Source of the DNA: Kocuria sp.
GTDB taxonomy: Bacteria; Actinomycetota; Actinomycetes; Actinomycetales; Micrococcaceae
Reading direction: 5' to 3'
DNA length: 64,000 nt
Assembly (NCBI GenBank): GCA_030524035.1
Contig: JAUNHG010000002.1
Span: 62,001-126,000 of the forward strand
Made by a program: the position numbers and the translations under genes. The notes under the pieces are model-generated. The model searched no databases and had not been told where the DNA came from. It worked only from the letters and a program-made list of their open reading frames with translations. This document shows, piece after piece, positions 23,490 to 31,376 of the stretch; position 1 is the stretch's first letter, and every line of letters starts with the position of its first letter.

Positions 23490-25766
23490 CTACTCGCGCT
23501 GACTGGAGTCGGACAGGCCGGTCGGCTCCTGCTCGGCCTCCTGGGCTACATCGGCGCTGGCCACGGCGGCGTCGATCCGCGCCTGGACGCGCACCACGAG
23601 GCCGGAGTCGAGCGAGGTGGCCCTGGACCGGCGCAGCTGCTCGGCCTGCTCCCTTTCCTCGCGCAGCTCCGCGATCCTCGAGCGCAGGACCGGCGACGCG
23701 CCTGCGTCCTGGGCCGCAAGCTCGCGCGACAGCCTGGTCATCGCTGCCACGTCGTCGACCGGGAGGTCGGCGATCGCCTCGGACTGGCCCGACTGGTCGA
23801 GGTACTCCATCGCCGCGAGCAGCAGCCTGCGGCGCTCGGCCGCGGCGTCGGAGTAGGCCCGGCGGGCCCGCGCACCGATCTCGACGTCGGTGACGAAGTC
23901 GTAGCCCAGGTGGTGCAGGTCCAGCGCCTTGACCTCGTCGAACGGGTGCGGCGTACCGGCCTCGATCGTCAGCTCGGCCCGGACCGGCTCGGAGCCGTCG
24001 CCGCCGGCAGTGCGCCCCTGCTCGGGCCCTCCGGCCACGAGGACCAGCCCCGAATCGGCCAGCTCCGTGCGCAGCTCGTCGAGGCGCTCGTCGTAGACCT
24101 GCTTCATGGTCGCGATCCGCGAGTCGAGCACCGCCCGGCCCGCCTTGCCCTCGGTCAGGTGCCGTCCGCCGGGCTGGTCGTAGATCTCGCGGCCCAGCCG
24201 TTCGGCCTGGTCCGCGTCCTTCATGCGCTGCAGGGAGGCGTCCTTGCGCAGGGCCATGAGCGAGAGCAGCCGCTGGCCGTACTCGGCGACCTGCTGCTGC
24301 CGCTCGTACCACTGCCCGACGTCGCCGACGAAGGGCAGGAAGTGCTGGTACTTGCTCATCACCCTCCGGTGCCAGTCCTCCTCGTGGCGGTAGAAGTCGT
24401 AGAGCGGCCGGGAGTCCTCCTCGGCCACGTGGGCCTTATCCGCCCGCTCCCACTGCCGCGCCAGGTCGCGGTAGGCGCTGGCCTTGGACTTGTGGTGCTG
24501 CAGGCGGGAGGCGTAGCTGCGCAGCCGGAAGCCGAACGAGACGATGTCGTCCTCTGCGCCGCTGTCCTGCTCCTGGCGCTCGGCGGCCAGCACCGCCATC
24601 TGGGCGTAGTCCATGCCCATGACCTCGAGCATCGGGGTGCGCACCCGCAGCTCCTGCTCGGGCACGGCGCGCAGCATCTGGTAGACGCCGTTGACCGCCC
24701 GCTCGGTGATCTGGTCCCGCCCCGAGTCCACCAGGCGCTGCCACTGGTCGGGGGAGAGCCCCTCGGCCTCGCGGCGCTGGTTGGCGTAGTCGACGACCTT
24801 CTCCATGGCCTCCGGCAGGGGCGAGCCCGGCCGCTCGAGCTGCTCGGCGACCAGCTCGGAGACGAGCTGGTTCGCCTTGCGCATGCGCAGGTCGTTGGAG
24901 CCGGCGCGCCACAGCGTCCGGTCGGCGGGCAGGCACGCGAGCAGGAACTGGGGGAGGGCCTCGGCGCGCATGCGGTCGTGGGCCCAGCGCTTGATGAAGG
25001 TGGTGACGTTCCGGCGCTCGTACCCGACGGCGCTGGACAGGTGGGCGATGGCCTGCTTCTCGTCCAGCCAGGCGTCCACTCCGCGGCGCAGCCGCGACTT
25101 GTGGCGGTCCAGCAGCTTGCCGCGCTGGGTGCCGTCCTTGGCCAGCTGGCCCCGCCCGGCGTCGACCATCGCCAGGTGGCAGTGCACGTGCTCGGTGTCG
25201 ACCTGGATCACCCCGACGTAGCGCAGGTCGTCGAAGCCGCTGGTGCCCGAGCCCATCCGCTCCAGTCCGTGCATGATCGCCATGCGCAGCTTCATCTGGT
25301 CGATGTGGCCCCAGTAGTCCCCGCGGCCCTCGCAGTGGAAGTCCCTGCCGACGATGCCGTGCCTCTTCAGGTACGCCTCGTCGAACGACAGGACCGTCTT
25401 GAGCACGGTCTTGCCGCTCTCGAAGTGGCGCTGGATGTCCTTGCTGGCCGCCCGCAGTTGCTCGTCGGACAGGGAGACCGAGCCGTACCCGAACGCGACG
25501 CCGCCGTCGCCCTGCGCCTGGCGCATCGCCGTCTTGGCGGCCGTCCTCGAAGTCCCGGCCCGCTCGACGGCGCTCTCGCGGGCCATGTAGCGCAGGATGA
25601 AGTCGTCGGTACGCAGCCGCTGGATCGGCGCGAGCGACTCCGTCGCCTGCTCGCGCGCCATGTACCGGGTGACGTAGTCCCCGGGCGTGCCTCCGCGGGA
25701 GCCCTTCCCGCCGGACAGCGGCACCGAGTACTCGTTCACGATGACCACCGACTGCTTTAGCCCCAT
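23490..25766 (-). CDS. MobP-like conjugative relaxase
   Basis: Product of 758 residues. The N terminus has the pattern of MobP relaxases: SRGGTPGDYVTRYMAR, then KTVLSFDEAYLKRHGI, then YVGVIQVDTEHVHCHLAMVD, in which HVHCH (about residue 190-198) gives the metal-binding His triad. The nicking tyrosine is probably one of the early Tyr residues (YVTRYM). The C-terminal 450 residues are helical and charged, with RE/ER-rich coiled segments but no helicase or primase motif. It would nick the element's oriT and lead the strand into the recipient cell. Start ATG follows GATGAGGAGAC. The coupling ATPase is not in the window. Confidence 0.82.
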   Translation of the reverse strand: MGLKQSVVIVNEYSVPLSGGKGSRGGTPGDYVTRYMAREQATESLAPIQRLRTDDFILRYMARESAVERAGTSRTAAKTAMRQAQGDGGVAFGYGSVSLSDEQLRAASKDIQRHFESGKTVLKTVLSFDEAYLKRHGIVGRDFHCEGRGDYWGHIDQMKLRMAIMHGLERMGSGTSGFDDLRYVGVIQVDTEHVHCHLAMVDAGRGQLAKDGTQRGKLLDRHKSRLRRGVDAWLDEKQAIAHLSSAVGYERRNVTTFIKRWAHDRMRAEALPQFLLACLPADRTLWRAGSNDLRMRKANQLVSELVAEQLERPGSPLPEAMEKVVDYANQRREAEGLSPDQWQRLVDSGRDQITERAVNGVYQMLRAVPEQELRVRTPMLEVMGMDYAQMAVLAAERQEQDSGAEDDIVSFGFRLRSYASRLQHHKSKASAYRDLARQWERADKAHVAEEDSRPLYDFYRHEEDWHRRVMSKYQHFLPFVGDVGQWYERQQQVAEYGQRLLSLMALRKDASLQRMKDADQAERLGREIYDQPGGRHLTEGKAGRAVLDSRIATMKQVYDERLDELRTELADSGLVLVAGGPEQGRTAGGDGSEPVRAELTIEAGTPHPFDEVKALDLHHLGYDFVTDVEIGARARRAYSDAAAERRRLLLAAMEYLDQSGQSEAIADLPVDDVAAMTRLSRELAAQDAGASPVLRSRIAELREEREQAEQLRRSRATSLDSGLVVRVQARIDAAVASADVAQEAEQEPTGLSDSSQRE

Positions 25767-25799
25767 GTCTCCTCATCCCTTCCGCCCCGTGGATGCGCA

Positions 25800-25834
25800 G
25801 GGCCCCGGCCGCTGTCCTCCAGCGACCGGGGCCC
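25800..25834 (-). terminator. Hairpin between the upstream transfer genes and the relaxase
   Basis: GGGCCCCGG and CCGGGGCCC pair, with a further CGCTG/CAGCG inside. It sits in the short gap before the relaxase start, so it may attenuate relaxase expression. Confidence 0.55.
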
Positions 25835-25864
25835 GCGTTTGCTCATCGCTCCTGCTCGGATCAC

Positions 25865-26890
25865 TCAGGACCCCAGGCCGTGCTCGCCGTCCTCGCCGAA
25901 GTCGAGGTCGGCGGCGCGGCGCGAGGCCTCGCGCTTGCGCTCCTCGAGCGTCGGGGCAGGCGCGGCCTGCTCCTGCTGCGCCCGGTGCTGCTCGCGCTCG
26001 GCGTCCGACTCGTCCTGCCCGAAGTCCAGGTCCTGGCCGACCTCTCGGCGGTCCTCCCGGTCCTCGACCTCGTCGGCGTGCAGCGCCTGGGCCACGCGCT
26101 GGTGGTAGAGGTGCTCCGGCGTGCCCTCGGTGCTCTCCAGCTCGGCCTGGTACCGCTCGCGCTCGGCGGCGATCTCGGCCTCCACCTGCTGCAGCTGGGT
26201 CCCCACGCCGGCGGCGGGCTCCTGCTCCTGCTCCGCCTCGCGCGGCAGGCCCTCGGCCTGCGCGACCAGATCGAGCTCGTCCTCGGTGAACAGCGAGTTG
26301 ATCGCGTCCGAGCGGGCCCGTAGACCGCGCTCGTCGACGACCACCTCGGCCTGGGCCCCGTCCTTCGAGTGGTCGGCGAAGTACTCGCTGAGGTCGTAGC
26401 CGGAGGACTCCAAATCGATCTCGAGGTCGGCGATGCGGTGCACGTTCATGAACACCACGGGGGCGTCGGACTGCTGCTCCGACGGGGTGAGCACGAGGGC
26501 GTCCACCGTCGCGGGCAGCTCCCACTCGATGCCCGTCACCTGCTCGGGCACCGCGAACGAGCGGCTGAAGTATCCCTTGCCCACCAGGGCGGCGAGCTGC
26601 TCGTCGTCGAACTCGTAGTAGGCGTCGACCTTCTCGCCCTGCCCGTGCGAGTAGGTCACCTGGGTGATCCCGTACGGCAGCGGCTCGGCCGGGGTGATCG
26701 AGCGCAGCTCGCCGATCACGTGCAGGTACGGCCGGTGGTTCTCCTCCTTGCCCCGGTGCTTGAGCTCGACGGAGTCGACCAGCACGCCGACCTGGGCCTC
26801 CAGCCCGTCGTACCGGTGCGCCTCGACGCCCCGCTCGCGCAGGGCCCGGTCGGCCCACACATCGTTCATCATCAGTCCAGCGGTGCGCAT
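25865..26890 (-). CDS. Transfer-operon protein with acidic coiled C terminus
   Basis: Product of 341 residues starting MRTAGLMMND. Its ATG overlaps the preceding stop by one base. Residues 1-200 form a mixed alpha/beta domain with no cysteine and no membrane segment. The second half is Gln/Glu/Arg-rich (EAEQEQEPAAGVGTQLQQVEAE and beyond), typical of coiled coil or disorder. Position between a membrane protein and the relaxase suggests a relaxosome or T4SS accessory role. Not recognised. Confidence 0.6.
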   Translation of the reverse strand: MRTAGLMMNDVWADRALRERGVEAHRYDGLEAQVGVLVDSVELKHRGKEENHRPYLHVIGELRSITPAEPLPYGITQVTYSHGQGEKVDAYYEFDDEQLAALVGKGYFSRSFAVPEQVTGIEWELPATVDALVLTPSEQQSDAPVVFMNVHRIADLEIDLESSGYDLSEYFADHSKDGAQAEVVVDERGLRARSDAINSLFTEDELDLVAQAEGLPREAEQEQEPAAGVGTQLQQVEAEIAAERERYQAELESTEGTPEHLYHQRVAQALHADEVEDREDRREVGQDLDFGQDESDAEREQHRAQQEQAAPAPTLEERKREASRRAADLDFGEDGEHGLGS

Positions 26891-27417
26891 CACTTGCTCC
26901 TCTTGTTCGTGGTCTTCTTGGTCCGGCGGTTGGCACGGGGGGCCGGGGCGCTCGGGGCCTGCGCCTCGGCGCGGGCGTCGCGGACCGCCTGGATCCGGCG
27001 GGTGCTCCAGCCCCACATCGCGCGCATGGCTGCGATCTCCCCGGCGGCCAGGACGATGACGAGGAACGCCAGCGGCGCGATCCACATGGCGATGGTCCCG
27101 GCCATGGTCAGCTGTCCGCCCGCCGCGCCCGACTGCTGGTGCAGCCACGCGCCGAGCATCGGGATCAGGACCATCGCGGTGCTGAGCGCCAGCAGGTAGT
27201 CCGCGATGAGCACGACCGACCGGAAGAACACCGCCCAGATCACCACCGGGAGCCCGTCCGAGCTCTTCTCCGGGGCCAGGCGGCGCAGCGCGCCTCCCAG
27301 TCGGGAGGGCCTGCGCTCCTTCTTCTCCTTGGTCGGCTTCTTCGCTGCCGGATCGGTCGTCTCGCGGGCCTCGCCCTCGATCGGTGCGTCGGTCTTGTCC
27401 AGGGTCTGGGTCGTCAT
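26890..27417 (-). CDS. Two-TM transfer membrane protein
   Basis: Product of 175 residues. A charged N terminus with a KKPTKEKKERRPSR stretch is followed by two hydrophobic segments (about residues 60-85 and 105-130), then a basic tail (ANRRTKKTTNKRSK). It is probably an inner-membrane part of the mating channel. Start ATG follows GAAGGACGAGACG. Confidence 0.6.
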   Translation of the reverse strand: MTTQTLDKTDAPIEGEARETTDPAAKKPTKEKKERRPSRLGGALRRLAPEKSSDGLPVVIWAVFFRSVVLIADYLLALSTAMVLIPMLGAWLHQQSGAAGGQLTMAGTIAMWIAPLAFLVIVLAAGEIAAMRAMWGWSTRRIQAVRDARAEAQAPSAPAPRANRRTKKTTNKRSK

Positions 27418-27470
27418 CGTCTCGTCCTTCGTCGTTGTCGTCGTTCGTGTCGTGTTCGTGGACCGCGGGA

Positions 27471-28199
27471 TCAGCTGCCGTCGCTGGACGCGGGGCTCGG
27501 GGTCGGCGACGCGGTCGACGCGTCGGGATCCGCGGGGGCGATCTGGTCGGGGGTCCGGCTCGAGGCTCGGTAGGCCTCGAAGGAGGAGACCGTGCCGTCC
27601 TGCCGGGTGCTGAAGGTGAAGACCACGTACTCGCTCTTGGCGGTGCTCGCCCCGTCCTCCGAGACCGGGTCGAGCCGGGCCACTCCCGTGTAGGAGTAGT
27701 CCAGGCCCTTCACGCCAGTCACGTCGACATCGAGCGACGCCAGGGTGTAGGTCCTCCCCGAGCCCTGGGCGGACCCCGTCGCCGCCATCCACTCGGGGAC
27801 GAACTCGGTGAGGGTCCGCGAGCTCCCGTCGAGGAAGTCGTGCCGCGCGTCGAGCGCGGCCTGCGCCTGGGCCGTGTCCCGGGACGAGGCCGAGGAGTCG
27901 GTCAGGCTCAGGAGCACCGAGCGCGCGGTGGCCCGGTCCCGGTCGGCCCTCTCCGCGTCCAGCCCGGGCAGGTCCGCCAGCAGCCGGGCGTGTTTCGCGT
28001 CCAGGTCGTCCTGCGCCTGCTCCAGGTCGTCATGGAGCTGGACGATGAGCTCGTCGGCCTGGGCGTCTACGTCGGCCGAGCCGTCGTTGAGCACCGTCGC
28101 CCCGAGGGAGAGCGCCGACAGCGCCAGCAGCCCTCCGGTGGTGCAGACGAGGACCTTCCCGGCCCTCTCGCGGATCCAGTCCTTCGCGTCCTCGATCAC
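27471..28199 (-). CDS. Single-pass membrane protein of transfer operon (4th of 4)
   Basis: Product of 242 residues beginning with GTG (VIEDAKDWIRERAG), overlapping the previous stop as GTGA. One membrane helix lies at about residues 14-34. A Asp/Gln/Ala-rich coiled stem follows, then an extracytoplasmic beta domain (RTYTLASLDVDVTGVKGLDYSYTGVARLD...SEYVVFTFSTRQDG). It has the same N-in, coiled-stem, small outer-domain plan as the three genes before it, as in VirB8/TcpC-like channel proteins. Confidence 0.65.
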   Translation of the reverse strand: MIEDAKDWIRERAGKVLVCTTGGLLALSALSLGATVLNDGSADVDAQADELIVQLHDDLEQAQDDLDAKHARLLADLPGLDAERADRDRATARSVLLSLTDSSASSRDTAQAQAALDARHDFLDGSSRTLTEFVPEWMAATGSAQGSGRTYTLASLDVDVTGVKGLDYSYTGVARLDPVSEDGASTAKSEYVVFTFSTRQDGTVSSFEAYRASSRTPDQIAPADPDASTASPTPSPASSDGS

Positions 28200-29020
28200 T
28201 GCGCCTTCACCTCCTGCCGCAGGGCCTCGCCCGTCGTCGTGGTGCCCGTCTCTACCTCGGAGAAAGTCTTGCGCGTCATGTCGTAGTCGGCGCGGGCCCA
28301 GGCCAGCACCGCCGGCCCCTGCCCCTCGGCGGGGCGCGTCTCCACGGCGAGCCAGGTCACCCGGATCAGGCCGCTCTCGTCGATTGAGTAGGGGCGCTGG
28401 GCGACCCACTCGAAGCCGGAGTCGAAACTCATCGGCAGGCCGGTGCCCGCGGGAACGTCCTTGTCGCTGGCCAGCAGGTACCACGGCTCGAGGGCGCTCT
28501 GCCCGACCTCCGGCGAGAAGTACGGCGTGAGGTTCCGGCGCGTCGGCTCGGACGCGGCCGGGTCGGACGCGGCCGGGTCGAGCTCCCCGCCCGCCGCCGC
28601 CACGGAGGGCGTCAGGTGGCGGTAGTCGTCCTGCAGCCCGGCGATCTGCTCGGCCGAGGACTGCGCCGTGACCAGGCCGCGGTCGGCGTCCTGCGGCTGG
28701 GGGAGGGCGTCGGCCCGCGTCTGCTCCGTCCTGATCTGCTCGCGCAGCTCGAAGACCTCCTGGGCCTTCGCCTCGCTCACGGAGGCCTCGCCGCCCGAGA
28801 GTCCTGCGCCGACCACGAAGAGCAGCAGCGCCACAGCGCCCATGCCCACGCCGCCGATGGCCGCGCGGCGGCTCATCAGCGCGCCAGAGGCCTCGACGCG
28901 GCCCGCGGTCCCAGCGTCGTCGTCCGACGCCGCCTCGGCGGACGGAGAGGCGACGAAGCGCGTCTTGCGGACAGGCTTCTCGGCCTGCTCGCCCGACTCG
29001 TCGATCTGTGTCGCTGCCAT
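28196..29020 (-). CDS. Single-pass membrane protein of transfer operon (3rd of 4)
   Basis: Product of 274 residues: cytoplasmic head of about 50, one membrane helix (AAIGGVGMGAVALLLFVVGAGL), coiled stem (KAQEVFELREQIRTEQTRAD), then a globular outer domain ending near the C terminus (IRVTWLAVETR, VLAWARADYDM). Resembles its neighbours in plan. A cluster of GACTCG elements upstream (29021-29094) suggests an internal promoter. Confidence 0.65.
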   Translation of the reverse strand: MAATQIDESGEQAEKPVRKTRFVASPSAEAASDDDAGTAGRVEASGALMSRRAAIGGVGMGAVALLLFVVGAGLSGGEASVSEAKAQEVFELREQIRTEQTRADALPQPQDADRGLVTAQSSAEQIAGLQDDYRHLTPSVAAAGGELDPAASDPAASEPTRRNLTPYFSPEVGQSALEPWYLLASDKDVPAGTGLPMSFDSGFEWVAQRPYSIDESGLIRVTWLAVETRPAEGQGPAVLAWARADYDMTRKTFSEVETGTTTTGEALRQEVKAQ

Positions 29021-29094
29021 TGACCCTCAACTCGCTGTTCGACTCGAATACCAGTACAACTCTATCAAGAAGATGACTCGAAAGGGAGTCGGAG
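29021..29094 (-). promoter_or_regulatory. GACTCG-rich internal promoter region
   Basis: GACTCG occurs at 29041 and 29075 and GAGTCG at 29086, with another at 29109 inside the end of the upstream gene. On the - strand a TAGAGT hexamer, the same -10 as at the helicase promoter, lies between them. I see no convincing -35 for it. Confidence 0.4.
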
Positions 29095-29820
29095 TTATCC
29101 CGAGTGGCGAGTCGATCCGCTCGCGGGGACACCGGAGAGGCCCGACACGTTCCCCTCGGCGTCGACGGTGAGGAACAGGAGCATGGTCCGCTGCGCCGTG
29201 ACCCGGGCGGGATTGGTGTTGTTCTGCGTGACCGCGTCCGAGGTGACCGACACGTCGACGAGCACCGCGTAGGTGTACTCGTCGGCGCGGACCTTGACGA
29301 CCTCGACGTCCGGCTCGCCGCTGATCGAGGAGTTCATGCCCTGCGTGTCGATGTAGTAGTAGCGCTTGCCCGAGTCGTCCTCGTTGAACCGCGACGGAGG
29401 CATGAACTGCGTCAGGAACGGCTCGTCCTCGGAGAGGGCGTAGCGCTCCTTCAGGTCCTCCCGCGCCGACTCGTACGCCAGTCCCGAGTCCCAGGTGAAG
29501 GCCGTCATCACCAGGCGGTCGATGATCGTCGCGTCGCCCGTCGCCCGGCTCTGGCTGATGCCCAGCGACTCGAGCATGTTCTGGTCGATCTGCTCGGACT
29601 TCGCCCGCTCGGCGGCCCGGACCCGATCCTCGAGCCCGCTGATCCGCTGCTCCTGCGCCTCCAGCGCGCCGCGCTGCGATCCCCAGGTGAGCGCGGTGCC
29701 CGCCGTGACGGCCACCAGGACCGCTGCGACCACCAGCACGAGCGCGTTGCGCCGGGCGAACCCCGGCCGTGCGGCTGCGGCGTCGCCGTGCCCGTTCCCC
29801 ATCGGCTGCTCCTGCGTCAT
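29095..29820 (-). CDS. Single-pass membrane protein of transfer operon (2nd of 4)
   Basis: Product of 241 residues, ATGA-coupled to the gene before. Short cytoplasmic head, one helix (ALVLVVAAVLVAVTAGTAL), coiled stem (ALEAQEQRISGLEDRVRAAE), then an outer alpha/beta domain with YYYIDTQG and YTYAVLVDVSVTSD strands. The plan suits a VirB8-like assembly protein. Confidence 0.65.
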   Translation of the reverse strand: MTQEQPMGNGHGDAAAARPGFARRNALVLVVAAVLVAVTAGTALTWGSQRGALEAQEQRISGLEDRVRAAERAKSEQIDQNMLESLGISQSRATGDATIIDRLVMTAFTWDSGLAYESAREDLKERYALSEDEPFLTQFMPPSRFNEDDSGKRYYYIDTQGMNSSISGEPDVEVVKVRADEYTYAVLVDVSVTSDAVTQNNTNPARVTAQRTMLLFLTVDAEGNVSGLSGVPASGSTRHSG

Positions 29821-30809
29821 CGGCTCTCTCCGCTCTCGTCGTCCGTCGCCCCGGTGCCCGGTGCGCTGATCTCCGGCACCTCGGGCCGGCTCGGCTCCGG
29901 GCCGCCGATCTGTTGGTGCTCGTCGCCCGCCGCCGTCACCACGACCTCGAGGTCGTCGAAGACGCCCTTCTCGCCGTCGTAGACGTAGCTCGCGTTCGCC
30001 CAGGCCAGCACCTGTCCGGTCTCCGTGTCCTTGCACAGCCAGATCACCTGAGCCGAGCTCGTCAGCCCCGAGGGGTCCTTCGCGTCGAGGTCGGGCATCA
30101 CGGTCTCGACCGACCACGCATATGCATCGGGGGAGGAGGCCTTCGCCCCGTCGTAGCGCACGTACCAGGGGAATCGGGGGTCGATCTCCTGGCTCGGGTC
30201 GAACGGCGTGGTGGACGTCCAGGAGTAGGCGTCCTCCTCGCCGGCCAGGTACGAGCCCTCGTCGAACAGCGGTGCCAGGACCCGGCGGTGCTCGGCGATC
30301 TGCAGCGTCGCCTCGTTCGGCGCGCCGTTGCCCGGGTCCGGCTCGGTGCTCGCGCGGTGGTGCAGCTCGGCAAAGCCCTGCTGCGCCTGGGCGACCTTCC
30401 CGGCGTCGGCCGCCGCGGCCTGCGAGAGCTCGGCCATCCGCTCCGACAGGTCCTCGTCCACGGGGGCCGCCTCGGCCTCCTCCGCCTGGGTCGTCAGCTC
30501 CGTGATCCTCTCGGCCCCGCGGGACTGCGACGCCTCGAAGCTCTGCCCGGTCACGCCGCTGGCCACCACCAGGGCCAGGATCCCGGCCCCCATCGCGATG
30601 CTCAGCCCGCGCCGCGCCCGTCGGGCGTCGTCCTCGGGGGTGCGCTCTTCTCGCCTCTCGCGCCGCTCGCTGCGCCAGTCCTCGAAGCGTCCTTCCAGCT
30701 CCGCCCCGCTGAGCCTCCTGCGCGTGGCCGGGGCCTTGGCCTTCTTCGGCGCGTCGTCGACGGCGTCCTCCTCGGCCTCGTCTCGCGGCTCTTCCTGCGC
30801 ACTGGTCAC
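29817..30809 (-). CDS. Single-pass membrane protein of transfer operon (1st of 4)
   Basis: Product of 330 residues from GTG 30809 (VTSAQEEPRDE), behind GAAGGGGCG. The open frame continues upstream but there it runs through the promoter and a terminator hairpin, so a longer start is unlikely. A highly charged cytoplasmic head (KKAKAPATRRRLS...RSERRERREERT) precedes one helix (AMGAGILALVVASGVTG), a coiled stem and a large outer domain (SYLAGEEDAYSWTSTTPFD...VIWLCKDTETGQVLAWANA). Confidence 0.65.
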   Translation of the reverse strand: MTSAQEEPRDEAEEDAVDDAPKKAKAPATRRRLSGAELEGRFEDWRSERRERREERTPEDDARRARRGLSIAMGAGILALVVASGVTGQSFEASQSRGAERITELTTQAEEAEAAPVDEDLSERMAELSQAAAADAGKVAQAQQGFAELHHRASTEPDPGNGAPNEATLQIAEHRRVLAPLFDEGSYLAGEEDAYSWTSTTPFDPSQEIDPRFPWYVRYDGAKASSPDAYAWSVETVMPDLDAKDPSGLTSSAQVIWLCKDTETGQVLAWANASYVYDGEKGVFDDLEVVVTAAGDEHQQIGGPEPSRPEVPEISAPGTGATDDESGESR

Positions 30810-30839
30810 GGTGCACGCCCCTTCATTCGTCTTGTCCTC

Positions 30840-30900
30840 GTATACGACTCCAAGTCTATCTCGAATGCGAGTCACTGACGACTCTGTCACGAGTCGAGAA
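30840..30900 (-). promoter_or_regulatory. GACTC/GAGTC-rich promoter region
   Basis: CGACTC at 30845 and 30879, GCGAGTC about 30868 and GAGTCG at 30891 lie upstream of the 30809 start. A TAGACT hexamer (complement about 30854-30859) could be the -10. Same half-site as at 3.9, 9.5, 23.4, 29.0, 36.3 and 41.2 kb. Confidence 0.4.
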
Positions 30901-30923
30901 GGCGGCGAGTGGCTCCGGACATG

Positions 30924-30963
30924 GAGAGAGCCGGTGCCCGAATCGCCGGGCACCGGCTCTCTC
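30924..30963 (-). terminator. Strong hairpin terminator after the hydrolase gene
   Basis: GAGAGAGCCGGTGCCCG and CGGGCACCGGCTCTCTC pair perfectly over 17 bp with a six-base loop. It follows the stop that ends the NlpC/P60 frame (30999), not only the amber stop at 31377. This supports the NlpC/P60 segment being part of the transcript. Confidence 0.8.
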
Positions 30964-30998
30964 ATCGCCTTCTCAGGCCTCTGGTCCCTCCACCCGGG

Positions 30999-31376
30999 TC
31001 ACACCCGGATGAAGGTCGGCGATCCCCAGAGGCCAGACTCCACGACCTTGTTGCTGGAGTGGCTGGCGTGGATCACCGCGTCCCCTCCGGCATAGATCCC
31101 GATGTGGCCGGGCCACCAGACCAGGTCGCCGGTCTTCGCCTCCGACTGCGGGATCACCGTCCCCGCGTTCCTCTGCTGGCTCGAGGTGCGGGGGAGCTTC
31201 TTCCCGGTGGCCTCGAAGACCGCGTAGCTGGTCAGGCCCGAGCAGTCGAAGCCGATCTCGCCGCGGTCCTCGCCCTGGCGGCCAGCGCCGGCTCCCTGGG
31301 AGTCGCCGCCGCCCCAGACGTAGGGCTTGCCGATCTGGCTGCGCGCCGCGTTGACCGCCTCACTGCTGCTGGTGCC
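30999..31376 (-). pseudogene. NlpC/P60 domain in frame behind an amber codon
   Basis: Directly after the TAG at 31379-31377 the same frame stays open for 125 codons and encodes a complete NlpC/P60 peptidase: AVNAARSQIGKPYVWGGG, then GFDCSGLTSYAVF (catalytic Cys), GDLVWWPGHIGIYAG (His), DAVIHASH (third residue), ending WGSPTFIRV. There is no ATG, GTG or TTG between the TAG and the catalytic Cys, so a separate start is not available. It can be made only by read-through of the TAG, or is a freshly lost domain. Read through, the protein would have 1,090 residues. Confidence 0.75.

Noticed and set aside
30810-30965. N-terminal extension of the first single-pass transfer protein
   Set aside because: The frame upstream of GTG 30809 encodes the terminator arm and the GACTC promoter region.
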